Shown: one piece after another, positions 34,244 to 46,487 of the stretch
Position numbering within the stretch: position 1 is the stretch's first letter
Layout: the number at the start of each line of letters is the position of its first letter
NCBI GenBank assembly: GCA_019914995.1
Contig: CM034142.1
Span: forward strand, 682,001 to 746,000
Length of the DNA: 64,000 nucleotides
Origin: Acanthochlamys bracteata
Taxonomy: Eukaryota; Streptophyta; Magnoliopsida; Pandanales; Velloziaceae
Direction of reading: 5' to 3'
The notes under the pieces: model-generated
What the model saw: only the letters and a program-made list of their open reading frames with translations
The model's database searches: none
What the model was told of the DNA's origin: nothing
Program-made: the position numbers and the translations under genes

Positions 34244-35970
34244 ATGACCACTTCAAGCCTATTACTGGGTATAGGGTTTTCTTGCTTCTCCATTAATGGT
34301 TTCAGTTGAAGCCAAAGCAACAAGGATTGAGTACTACGCTACTGTTGGTGAACAATTGTGTGATTTGAACTTTGTGAAATCTGGGCTTGGTTATTGTGAT
34401 GTATCTATGGGCAATGGTGTTCAACTCCCAGCTGGAGAACTCATCAATGTGAGTAATTTAAACTTAAAAGTTTGTTCTTTTCGTTGTTGTTTGATTGATT
34501 TCTGGGTATTCAGTAGTTGGTAAAATTGATTTCTTGTTTCTATCAGTGCAAAAGTTGGATTTTTTTTGGTGGGGTTTTCGTTTTCTTTGATTTTGTTTGG
34601 TGGATCTGTGAATTGTATAGGTAATAGCTAGTAATAAAGATTGTTTCTTTTCAATAGAAGTCTGGTATTAATATATGGAAATGCTAAGAAGAGAATTTTG
34701 TGTAGGAATTTAATGACCTAGTATTGGTATCTGTGGTACCCGTTACTGTGAACATGACGTTAACAAAGAGAACAATCTTGTAATAGAAGTCTTTCTTACA
34801 ATACCATGGTTTGAGTTTTCATTAATTTCGTGCTTCCTGAAGTTCCATGGTAGCAATTTCGGATGTTTGCATTACGGGCAATGTTTTGATCTGCGATACA
34901 AGTAGCAGTAATTGGAAATACAGGTCTTTTCTGCTTTCATAATTCCGATTTTTCCGCAATTAATAGGTTCATTACACAGGTAAGATTTGCAGATGGAACT
35001 GTGTTCGATGGTAGCTACAAACTTGGAAGACCACTAACTGTATGGATTGGTATTGGGAAGGTATACTTGTTCTAATCAAATTAATCAGTTCTGGTAAATT
35101 AAGAATGGTTTAAGTTACGTTGATGCGTGGATGACTTTAATTTTATAGGTTCTTCTCTTGGCTTGTACAGGTCTTACCTGGTCTTGATCAAGGGATTTTG
35201 TGTGGCAGAGGTAGTCCTTTGGTATATATATTCATAGAAAGAAGTCGTTTCCTTCTCTTTTATTATAAGGCTCAGCAATGTGTAACGTCTACTCATCAAA
35301 TGACAGGAATTAAATACCTCCAAAGTTGGCATACGGCCCTGAGCCAGCAGGATGGTTTTCAGGTAACAACATTCAGTAATTTAATTTTTGATTACGGATT
35401 GTCAGAATTCTTCTATGTAGTGTACGTGATGATTCTAATAGTTGCCACACTGCCCAATTTGGCTGTTTCAGGTTCATGAATTATCAAATTACTTGGAATG
35501 AAAGGGGTGATTGTTTCCTGTAGGAATTGTTTTGTAAAAGGACCAAAAAGATGAATGCAAGTAATAAGAAAATTGATCTTTTTTAATCAATATACCTTGA
35601 GAGCTTGCATTCTTGGTAAAATAAAAAATTTTGCGAGAGAAGAATGTAAAATTCTTTCTGGTTAATATGTCAAACTGGAAAGCCTTATTTACTTCCTAAT
35701 ATAGATGCAACCTTTATATGAAGAAGATGCTGAAATAACAATGACAAAATAATTGACTAACAATTTCAGAGAAGCTTGTGTCATGCTCTTTGAACTTATA
35801 TTTACCTTGTTAGTTATAGCCATTTCTGACAAGTTTCAACTTGTAAGGGAACTTTAGCTTTTGAGTTCTACGAAGCAACTTAAGTTTGGAGTTAAACTGC
35901 AGGTGATTGTAACATTCCTGTGAATCCCACTCTTCTATATGACATCCTCTTCGTCGAACTCCACAAGTGA
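34244..35970 (+). pseudogene. Decayed FKBP16-2 (PnsL4) immunophilin copy
   Basis: Five blocks follow the exon order of FKBP16-2, a thylakoid-lumen FKBP that is subunit PnsL4 of the chloroplast NDH complex: 34244-34448 (TRIEYYATVGE, KSGLGYCDVSMG), 34967-35060 (RFADGTVFDGSYKLGRPLT), 35171-35221 (LPGLDQGIL), about 35307-35362 (IPPKLAYGPEPAG) and 35903-35970 (GDCNIPVNPTLLYDI, stop). Splice sites largely survive. Several lesions are visible: the first ATG frame stops before the mature part; one extra base follows GTTCATTACACA at the start of block 2; the MRVGGKRKLQ segment is missing or unreadable and an in-frame TAA precedes IPPK; and a Cys that should pair with the C of DCNIP is Trp. A short frame starting at 34296 remains open only to the first intron. 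An expressed, shortened protein cannot be excluded, but loss of the FKBP core makes function unlikely. Confidence 0.82.
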
Positions 35971-37059
35971 ATATAGAACACTGCAAACTTATAGTTCTAC
36001 CATTTGAATGAGACCTGAGAAGTAGCACCACTATTATAAGTCAGGTATATCCGCAATCTCTATATATATCGTCTTAAATTTTAACAAGATGATTGTTTTC
36101 TCATCAGGATGACAATTTCTCTTAAGACATGGAGAAGGCGATTTATGTTGACAATTTTTTGTGCTGCATCTATGCAAATCAAGGTGGTAGTTTGCCCGCA
36201 AAACTGACAAAGATAAAACATGAGAGAATTGCTTGGCTTTCATCCTTGCTCCAGCTGGTTCTCATTCCTCAAATACTGCAAAGGAATTTGTTGTTATACT
36301 TCATATCTTGTAATCATTCTGAAATTTGTTGGTTTCATCTTCGACTTCTTGTAACCATAAATGTTGATGAACTGCTTTATTGTGAAATCTTATGATCAAT
36401 AATATCTATAATTCTCATGGCCATACTTAAATGATTATTAGTTCTCCACTAATTTCAATTATTGGTCTCATTAGCTCTGAATCTCCTATAAACGACATAG
36501 TTTAAACTTTCTTTAGTTGATTTTGACATTCCACTTTCTTGTTGTGCCCACATTTTATGATAAACAAAATTAACCTTTAAAAGCAATTTATAAGGTGCAA
36601 CCTTTGATTTTATATAATGTTCTACTTTGGATTCATATGAATTTCCTACCGTGAGACACAGGAAAGATGCAAACGGAGGACCGCCGGCGTCGGCCTGACA
36701 GAGGAACACGACAAAATGAGGGCACAATAAAATTTACATGCATAGAAATATAATTTACAATTTTATATAATGTCATACTATATTCTTTATCCTGGCATGT
36801 GAAACAGAGCAGAAATCCTGAACAAAAATAATATCCATAAACAAACAGGAAACCTTCACTAACAACAACATTCTGATACAAAACATATTAATTATAACAT
36901 ATTGACATTTTTTCATTACATGATTTCATCATCTTCAACCTCTCGCGATTAGATGATGTTTACTAAAAATCGTTCATAATTTAACATAATAAACATCAAG
37001 TTATTATGTACTGACTTTGTGCAACAGGGATATATAAAGAGCTGGTTGTTATTTGTGTA
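35971..37059. other. Spacer without recognised gene
   Basis: The sequence is moderately AT-rich and shows no repeat structure. The frames at 36129-36395 on the plus strand and 36455-36881 on the minus strand do not resemble known proteins and lack codon structure. It probably holds the 3' flanks of the FKBP-like copy and of the HIPP gene. Confidence 0.45.
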
Positions 37060-37703
37060 TCACATAATGGAGCAAGCATTGGGGTTCTCATCATTGAACA
37101 TGTTGGAAAGTTCATCTTCTTCCCTGCTAGCTTGGCTTGGAATTGCATAGGACTCAGTTGCCCTAACAAAACCAGGTGGTGCCTTCTTGTCATATGTGCC
37201 AAAACTATAGGGATGCATCACTAAATTGTAAGGCACATATGGCCATGGCTCAACTTTCTTCCCTGTTGATTTTGCCTTCTTCATTACCTTCTTAGGATCT
37301 ACATACCCTGTCACACTCGCCTTCTGCTGCTTCATGTCAATCTCCACATTCTGTACTCCTGTCAAAACAATTGAACAGTCATTACTCTCTCGAAGTGAGT
37401 TTCTAAAATATAAATTGTAGAAAGAATCTTTTCTGCGATCACCTTATGACAAGTGAAACAAGCTCAAAATCTAAAAAGTTGAAACACCATGAAAACTTAA
37501 AAAAGATGCAACAACAAAAAAAAAAACAGAGAAGATTGCAAACCTTTTAGAGAAGACAGAGCATTCTTGACCTTGCGTTCGCAACCTTCGCAATCCATAC
37601 GAACCTTGAGATCAACTGTCTTCAATTGTTTCTGCTTCTTCTTAGGTTTTTGCATACTCTCTAGGAGCTCTGTGAAGTACTCCACTGTTCCTTTAATTGT
37701 CAT
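37060..37703 (-). CDS. Heavy-metal-associated isoprenylated plant protein (HIPP)
   Basis: Two exons, 37703-37544 and 37358-37060, give 152 residues. One HMA domain occupies about residues 28-92, with the metal-binding MDCEGC motif (Cys38 and Cys41), and GYVDPKKVMKKAKSTGKKVE at its end. A linker with WPYVPYNLV, YDKKAPPGFVR and the acidic MFNDENPN leads to the C-terminal CSIM, a CaaX box for farnesylation, which would anchor the protein to membranes or the nucleus. The tail sequence is the one shared by the HIPP20-27-like proteins, which bind metals such as Cd and Zn and take part in stress responses. The intron falls in the Gly codon after SSLK, the same place as in the NaKR-like gene at 25.2 kb. 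That is a family-wide position. Confidence 0.94.
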
Positions 37704-37934
37704 CTTTCCTTACAACTAAAAACTCTACTAACAACTTATAATCACAAACAAGGAGGAGGAGAAGAAGAAGAAGAGTTCTTAGAAAAGAATGAAGAGAGAT
37801 TACAATGATCTTGTGAACTTTCTTGAGATCACTAAAAGCTTCTGCTGCTTCTTTGTTGTGCTGCTCTGTTTTCATATATTTATAGCGCTTGAAAAAGCTA
37901 AGGGGCCAGCAAAAGTTCAAAAAAGAGGGCAAAA

Positions 37935-40430
37935 GAAAAGGCAGTAGTGTTGTGTGGAATAATTATTTGACAAGTTTTTCGTTAGTTTTAAAATTTTTTA
38001 AAACATAAAAATAATACATAAATTATATATATTTTTAAATTTCTTGTAAAATAATTTTTTAAAAAAATTATTTTAAACACTTTTAAATAATTCTTAAGTG
38101 TTCTGTGTGTCCCATTGAATTATGTGAATCCTTCGAGTGTAAGCAAAGATGTTGGAATTGTGAAATTCTACTTTTAGAGTTTAGAATGAAAACTGGTTGA
38201 AGTCCATTCGGATCTTGGCTATGTTTTTGGGTTGCTTCTTTTTTCTTAGAAGTTTATTTCTTTTAACTTAAAAAAGTTAAATATAGTATTTCAAAAGAAA
38301 TTAAATAAATTGCTGCAATGAAATAATTAACTAATATTTCAATTCTGGTACCATTTATAAATGCTTCATTAACTATTAATCAGTGCCACGTCATCTTCCT
38401 GTATGCTAAATTAGCTTCCTACATCTGTATGCAACTTAATAATAATTAACTATATACTGAACTAGAACACTAATAAAATATAACTCCAAATATATGGACA
38501 CTAAGTTATTTAACTTACTTCACATTATTATTTTTGTATTAAGTTGATAAACATCACCATGTTGAGTTTTTAGTTTAATCGTTCTTTCTTATAGCTTAAT
38601 TAACTCATGGCACACTTAAAAGATTGCCAAGTAGAATTTAATCAATCAACAAATAATAATTAGTATGAAGCTACAACTCTATGTAATTTGTATTGTGCTT
38701 AAGTTAGATCAGCTACGAATTAATAACATAAAAATTTAGATAACATATAAAAATTATACGTTGTAAAATTTTATAAATTAGTTCTAAATTATTAATGTAG
38801 AGATCTAAAAATAGTACTCAAATTAAAAAATGAATTAATTAACATAAAAATAGATCAATAATTCATTTTGAATAAATTAATTAAGTTAGTAGGCTTAATA
38901 ATTTATGTAATAAATAAATTTATACATGTTTATATATAGAAGACCAGTAGAGACTTCTTAAGATATTTTATATTTTTAACAGATTCATAACGTGTAGCCG
39001 CAAAGCTAATAACTTTTTAAATAAAAGAAAAGGCCGGTTAAGTTGAAACATATGTCATGTTAATATTAAAAAAAATGAATCTCTAATCTCTTTCGGAAAG
39101 TTTTTCAATAGGTGTTCCTTCTTTTGTTTGAGCTTTTAATAAAATTTTGCTTAAGATAATAGTTTAGAGTGTTTCAAATTTTTTTTATTTTAATTTATTA
39201 TTTAAAACAATTTTCATAATATTCTTAAATATTTGTTCATGCTTAAATTGAACTCAGTGGATATTGGAGAGAACTTTTGGTAATCTCATTTTCCATTTTA
39301 ATTTTTTATTTTATATTTTAATAAAAATTTTAAAATTTTATACAAAATTTTAAAACATTTTAAAGAATAAAAAAAATTTCTATTTGTGAGATTTTTATTA
39401 TTAGGTTTTTAAGATAACAGAATAAAACTTATTTTATAAAAAATTAAATCTATTTTTCACAAATTTTTAAATACTCAGAAAATAAAGTGTTTTTATTAAA
39501 AGATTGAATAGAATGCACTAGTAGAAGTGTAGTTGTTAAATATCTGCATACTCAGCGTACGACACTTGGTAAATTTCGTAACTCCAAAACTTCTAGAAGT
39601 TAATCTATTTGTATATATTAAGAAATGGTTTATTTTAAAACTTTTTCAAACGTCCCTTGATCCAAGATTGTCGATCGACCGACTTCCCGTTGCAATAATT
39701 AAATGAGAAAACATTGGTAAGTACGATTGATTCAACTCATGCGAAGATGAACAAAATTTCTATGATGTCAAAACAAAATATTTAATTTCATAAGATACCT
39801 GATTGAGTTTATTGATTTAAATGAATAATTGTTTTGAAGGTTCTTTTGAGTACAGAGTGGGCCGGTGCATGGATGTCGGTGTCTGCTGTGTACTCCACCT
39901 TCTGGACTCTGTCTGTAATCAATATTCACTCATGTACATCTCTCGAAGCTTCTTGTAAAACAATTCCGAATATTCACTCAACTTTTCAACTTTATATTTA
40001 GCTGTTAATTTCAAACCCACATAATTTTATTTTCTCTCGTCAAATTTTAAATTTCAAATAATTTATATATTTTAATTACATAAAAAATTTAAAATTTTAT
40101 TTTTACATACAAAACTTTTCAATTTTTTAATTTACATATTTTCAATATAATTATATTTTTTAATTTTTAATATATTTTTAAAAACTATTAAAATACAAAC
40201 ACTAAACTCTATTTTTATTTTATTTTTTATAAAACTTTACTTCTTATTTTTCACTTTCAAAAACTCAGTTATGAATATTTGAACACGCACTTAATTTTCA
40301 CTCATGTACAAGGCAAGGACTTCTTTGGAAATCCAATGACATCAAAAACCTTATTGGATTAAAGAAGCCTTGCTAAAGATGAAAAATTAGAAACATTATA
40401 TTTACATACAAATACGTAAAACCTAGGTCG
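37935..40430. other. AT-rich spacer between HIPP and the aspartyl protease
   Basis: No gene was recognised. About 39180-39480 has the A/T words of the common MITE family but no clear ends. About 40005-40290 resembles the family D MITE (right end AATATTTGAACACGCA), with a degraded left end. The rest is ordinary AT-rich DNA. Confidence 0.5.
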
Positions 40431-40433
40431 GAT

Positions 40434-43400
40434 TCATCGTCTAGCTAAAATAATCAGTGTGTAGAAAAGTAACAAGAATGATAAACTGACACTGACATGA
40501 AACTGCGATGGAGCAAGTGAATTAGTGTTGGTTGGGGTCCTGACTGCGACTGCTGGTGAGATTGCATTGCCACCGGGTGGGTTCTGTCGTTCATCTGTCG
40601 GCAAGGGATTCTCGGTCTGGCTTTCTGATGGTGGTGGTGTTATGGGCATGGTTTTGCTGCTGTCAATATCTTGGCCTGCCAATGCATGAAACACAAGATT
40701 ATTATCAGCAAAGGTTTCATAGCAAAGACAAGTTTCTGACAAAATCAGAAGTAAACAGAATATAAATTCAATTAACTATATATCCACTGTTGGGATTTTC
40801 CATAATGAAATAAAAGGGCAAGGTCTGTCATACAATTAGAATGCGACCACCCTAGCTTTAAGTTCTCTCTGTCAAAAACCATGCGATATCCTGTCATGAA
40901 ATTTTCTGCATACAAAACTAGAATTGTTGACCCAACAAATCGAACGAAAAATCAGATTACAGGTAAGGATAAATATATGATGATACTCACGCCCCATGGT
41001 TCCAAAAGTGTCTGCTGAAGATTGCAGGGCCAAGCAAAACCCTGTGAGCTCACCCTGATGTACAAACGGGGATAGTTTAGCATTTTTCTAATTATTAATC
41101 AGATGTTATAGGAATTGCTGACAAAACATAGGAAGTGCATAAGCCTTACGTCATTACTAAAGATGGGAAATATAGGATTGACGGCAGCAAAGCTGACATT
41201 AGGAGTAAAGAGCAACATCACAGCTGGTATCTCAGGCACCTGTAGTGCACTGAATTACAAGAAACAGTAGGGTCAGCTTTGCAAGGTACAACAAGAAAAT
41301 TTTCTTATTTCAATTAATCTTCCTGCCAGATTACCTGGCATTGTAACAATACTCCCAAGTGGAATCATCGTAGTCCATCCTTGGCGCACTTACTTGCTTA
41401 TCAAACTACAGTTTTTAGAAAAAGTTTTATACAAAGCAAGCACAAAATGTAAAATAGGTGCTCCTAAGTAAGGACCAATGATACCTGGTGTGCAACTCTC
41501 TTGTAAATATTATCAGGAAGATATGTGAACGATGATCCACTGTCAACAAGTAACTGTAAGCTAGTATGTCCAAGACACTGAGTCCCGATGCAAAATTTCT
41601 CCACATCCACAATGTAAGTAATGCTGAAACATCAAAAGGGTTCTTGGTAAAACATGATTCCCATAGCTTTATTAATAAGATGATCTAGTGCAACTCAAAA
41701 TAAGTGCTCCTAGCAAAATGCAGTTGTATGCCACATAGTATCAAGCTCTCAGTTAGACAGGCATGCGCAAACAACTTTTGTTCCTAGAGTCCAGATATTC
41801 CGAAATCCGAAACAAGTTTCAGATCTACTTACTATTTACCATCCAGAGTAACAAATGGGGTTGACTGTTGATTGGAAACCCCTTTGTCCCCAAAAGATAG
41901 TTTTCCAGTATCATCTTGTCCAAAGCAAATAGAGAAAGAGTTCCTCACTAGACCAGCTCTTGCTAGAGTGCTAGGAACAGAAATTGGACCAAAACCAAGA
42001 CCAAGAAGGCCATCAGGTGCAATACCGTCCAAATAGCCACCGCTCTGTTTCCTACCACAGCTGCATACATGACAACAAAGTTATAGAGAAGGGAACGCAA
42101 CAAAGTTGGAAGCAACACCAAGCTAAAAGCCTCACAATTTTGAAACCCACCCTATGATTACTGAAGCATGTATAGGTTTATCATGGTCTCTAGATGCTAA
42201 GTATATTTTATCCTCCAGCAAAAAACCTGATGTTGAGGTATTTTCTGAGTAGTAGTCGACAGTGTAAGGGCATGGTTCTTTTGGACTTCCACAGCTAGAA
42301 CCAGAAGCGCATAGCTCATGGCTGCAGGAAAGATGCTTGCTGGTTCTTGATAAAGACGGGTTATAGACACCAAGAGCTTTACCCTGCACAATAGAAGCTC
42401 ACAAGCAACATAAAAAAAAGCACCTTCTGATCAATTAACTGATAAAAGTACAAAACCTGCAAACTACTTCTAGATGTATCTCCCTTTATTTTGACTGATT
42501 ACAGAAATTTGAAGTCAAATAATGGCAATCCAATATCCGCATCAATATATGTGATAAATGCCTTCTATGAAGCAGTTTTTAAATTCATTTAATCCCAGGA
42601 AAGACCAACTTACCTAACCAATAATGCTAGACTTATGCTTACAATAATAAGTTCAAGATGCACAAAAGGAAGGTAAGTCAAAAACATTATATGCAAAATA
42701 TGTATTTATGAAAATTTCTAGTGTCGGAAGAGATTATGCTATATATTATAATCTCGATTGTAGCTAACAACAACCTCACGAGAGTCTGGCAATTGGCATA
42801 AATTTATCATTACAAGGAGATCATTGCATGAGATGCAACTCCAGGACAACTTAAAAATACTGTTAGATCATAACTTGTGCTAAGTTTATCGACTCTTTAG
42901 TTAGATGACATATCATATGGAATATGTACTGAATGGGAATATTACTCATATATTTACTCCCTCTGTCATGCATAATAGTAAAATTCCCATCTAAAAGTGC
43001 AGCAAATGAGAATGTCTTAGGCCTGTCCTGAAACCAGGAAACTGGGACACAAGAAGAAAGGGAAAAGGATAACTAAAATATCTGAAGTTAACAAACTTGT
43101 TTATAATCTTCACATTATCAATATGGCCTACCTACTTTATTAGTATACTGTACAGACACATACTTTCAATTGTCAACACCATGCTTTTATTTCTTCAATC
43201 ATTATACACTAGCATGCTTTGTTCCTGATGGAAAGAAATTACCAGTAGAAAGATGAAGGACTAAATTTCTCCACAAACTATAACTAGTTCACAACAGTTT
43301 TGCATAGATGATGTAACACCTACTAGAAACTTCAAAAGGAGAACAAACAGTTTCCATACCAAATTAGCACGATCCCCAGATAGAGGAGCACACTGTAAGC

Positions 43401-45244
43401 ATTCACATGGAACCCAGAACAAATTGCTCCCTACATCCAGCGCAACTAGAAAGGAAATATTTGGTGTTCCAACATCAATCCATGTATAATGCAACCTGGC
43501 ATACTCACAACAAAAAAGAGGCAAATATTAGCTATCATAAAAAACAAACCTTCAAATAGATTCATATACACAAACCAAGGATATGATAGACATTCTGTTG
43601 ACACCATTGAAGCCTCTTGGAGAAAGACAAAGCGAAGTGTCTACTCACTACCAGTGGAGAACAATATACATTCAAAGAAACATTGAGAACTCCAGCTGCT
43701 TCCATATATGGTTGACTAGAATTGAAAGAACATTGGTTGCAAAACTGGTAGAGGAAAATTGTAAGACAAAAATCACATTTCCTATCTTTTTCTGTTTTTG
43801 CTTCAGAGTTATTTGTGGGTTTAGGGTGGGGTTCGAAATTGCTATCAATCTCCACTCACCAGCAAAACCTGTTCCCAAGCGATTAGATTACTTCCAGCAG
43901 CAGAGAAGAATACGTCATGGAATGGAAGCCCATCAGCAGCAGTATGCTGCTGCTGCCGCCGTTGAAGCCATACGAGGTCATTACGCAGATCAGTTTATAA
44001 TGCTCAACCCTTTGACAGTAGGCAACCATGTACTTCCAACATTTGCCTCCAAAGCTGCATGAGCCTCGTTGTAAAATGATGGATCAGTCATAATTGCAGG
44101 GGCGCTAGTGAGTGGCTGGTCAAACACAAAATAACAGAAGGGCCAAAATTGCAAGTGCAAAGATGGGACAGGTGCCATGGTAAGGGAGAGAATGGGGGAA
44201 ATGGGCCATTATGTATGTCCTGAGGCAACTAACGACCTACCAACTATCTTTAAACCACACCATTAATGCCATATCAAGCAATATTAGCAATGTCTAAACA
44301 AAGACATAATACCAACTAAGCATAGGACATCAGGTAGCTAATCCAATAATAGTAATATCATAAGGTCATATCGTCTGCATGACCATCTACTAGAGAAAAT
44401 AACCATAAAAGCTAGCTTCAAACAAGCAATGGCTTGTTAACATCCTCAAAACCAAGCCTTATCCGACAATCAGGAAGCAGCTAAGGGCATCAACTCATCA
44501 TCACGTTCTGGCTAAGACTGAATGTTCCTTTAAACCTGTTTGTATTCAGATGAATTCCTTACATGTGAGACAAAAATTAAAGGTTTTCAGTACTGCAAAT
44601 GCCACATTCTCTTCATCAGATACAACTTAACCAGAATAATTCCCTAATCCAAGCCCAATACTAAAACTTCATAGCAAAATAATGTCTTAGTCAAATCACA
44701 TTCGCAACTTCTCAACAAGAACATTCATCCTTTTTATTTTTTTTGTAAACATAATAAAACCGCACAAAAATGCCTCAACCCAGAAACATAAGAAACCAAG
44801 ATGACAGCTCTAACACAACAAGATCACCAGCAATCATAACAACAAGATAAAAGAAACAGTCTAGTCATTTCCATTGTTCATTCCAGAAAATAAAAGCCCA
44901 AAGATCACAACTTTATAACAAACAAAATAAGGAAGTCTCACTCACCACCCAAACTCATTGCCAAGATCGAACACATCACCTCCAGCAATAGGAAACATCT
45001 CACCACCGGTCCCACCGGCAAGCCTCCGCCTCCGGTGCCGTGAAAGATCACTGCTCAGTAAAGCCCTGTAATACCCGTAGCTTCCACGTTGTAAGCACGC
45101 AAGCTCACTTCCACCTCCGCCGCACGCCGCCGGTGGTTCACCAGAGAACCGGTGGAAAAGCCGCATCGAGTAGTGCTGGGCTTCAACGTACAATGCAAGA
45201 GTAGAGAGTGCGAGAACGAGAGATCGAAGTAGTGGTTCTGCCAT
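40434..45244 (-). CDS. Nepenthesin-like aspartyl protease with hydrophobic C-terminal tail
   Basis: Ten exons join to 527 residues: 45244-44946, 43495-43360, 42383-42151, 42060-41833, 41623-41485, 41405-41335, 41249-41150, 41054-40991, 40905-40834 and 40675-40434. A signal peptide (LLRSLVLALSTLALYVEA) leads into the A1 protease fold: first active-site region VALDVGSNLFWVPC (Asp120), the Cys-rich plant-specific insert with CSHELCASGSSC, then YLDGIAPDGLLGLG, and the second active site LLVDSGSSFTYLP (Asp326). A Ser/Pro/Thr-rich stretch (NPLPTDERQNPPGG) leads to a hydrophobic end (VSLSFLLLFYTLIILARR), suggesting GPI attachment at the plasma membrane or wall. The protein closely resembles the At5g10080 group. 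The first active site reads Asp-Val-Gly instead of Asp-Thr-Gly, which may weaken or abolish catalysis. The 1.45-kb first intron contains a GCT-repeat patch of unknown origin. Confidence 0.93.
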
Positions 45245-45500
45245 TGAATTTGGGGATTAGGGTTTTGCTGGATTTCGATTTCCTTCGGTTTAGATTTGAG
45301 AGAAATGAGAGCGAGTGAAGTTGGAGCTTTTGCTGTGAGTCTGTCTGGAAATAAGAAACGGGAAATAAGAAAGAAAAAAGTGGAATGAAGTTTTTGCATT
45401 CTAGACATAGGATATTTTTAGTTTTCAAAATTGAGGGCTTTGTTTAATGCAGTTTCGTAAAACTGAGCTTGTAAAACTGAGTTTACTAAAAGATAAATTA

Positions 45501-45797
45501 AGGACGTGTTTCAAACTGCCTTAATTTCACTTATTTTTCGTCAAATTTTAAGTTTCGAACGGTTCATATATTTTAATTATATAAAAAACTCATAACTTTA
45601 TTTCTACATGCGAAACTTTAATTTTAACTTTTTTATTTGCACACTTTCTAATACAATTAAATTTTTTAATTTTTAACATATTTAAAAAAACTATTGAAAT
45701 ATAAATACTGAACTCTATTTCTACTTTATTTTTTAAAAAATTCTACTTTTTATTTTTTATTTTTATAAAATTCAGTTACGGTTATTTAAAACACGCT
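45501..45797. mobile_element. MITE of family D with 8-bp target-site duplication
   Basis: A 297-bp element starts AGGACGTGTTTCAAA and ends TTTAAAACACGCT. The flanks are ATAAATTA (45493-45500) and CTAAATTA (45798-45805), matching at seven of eight positions. Its interior (TTCATATATTTTAATTA, CATAACTTTATTTCTACAT) follows the copy at 29550-29846 closely. The 8-bp duplication suggests hAT-type mobilisation. Confidence 0.7.
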
Positions 45798-46257
45798 CTA
45801 AATTATGTGTGTGAGTACACAATAAACTGTGGAAAGTGAGTATAAATTTAATAAATGTCTGAAGAAAATGAGTTTATTGAAATTGAGACACACCATGAGA
45901 GCATATTCAATTACCACCGAACTCTATTTTTTATATCTAAATTTTGAGTTAACGATTCATGTATTTCAATTAAAATATCAAATTCTACTTTCATTTTTTA
46001 CACTGAATTTATTTTTACTAAAGTTTTATTTAAATTTTACTTCACGTATTTTATTAATTATTTTGAATTTTATTTATATTAAGTTCTATTTTTTACTGAT
46101 TTTTACTTTTGTCAATTTTATATAATTGAAACATACCTGCCCGGATAATGGACCAAATTGAGCCCAAACAAGGTTTGCTTGAGCTTGGCTCAGCTGTTTA
46201 CACAGCTGCTTTTGTTCAGTGATTAGTTTAGTTATATTTTTGCTGTGATTCAATCAA

Positions 46258-46487
46258 GAGCCCGTTTGTTTTGAAAAATAGCTTTTTAATTTTCAATTTT
46301 ACGTTTTTAATATATATTTTATAAGTATGTAAAAAATTTATTTAAAAATTTAAAAAATATAAAAAAATTTTACGTAATAAAATATTTTTATTATTTTTTA
46401 AAAATAAAAAAAATATAATTTATTTCTCAAAAAAAAATTTTTATTTCAAAAAAGTTCTATTTTATAAGTACTATCAAACGCCCTGCA
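46258..46487. repeat. AT-rich MITE (family C), clearest copy
   Basis: The copy starts AGAGCCCGTTTGTTTTGAA and ends ACTATCAAACGCCCT, so (A)GxxCGTTTG is inverted at the two ends. The A/T interior shares long words with the copies at 21625, 28135, 29990 and 30648, some in the opposite orientation. It is about 230 bp and has no coding capacity. The target-site duplication is not clear. Confidence 0.7.

Noticed and set aside
25209-37703. NaKR-like and HIPP genes as a metal-handling cluster
   Set aside because: They belong to different branches of the HMA family, are 11 kb apart with a MADS-box gene between them, and share only the family-wide intron position.
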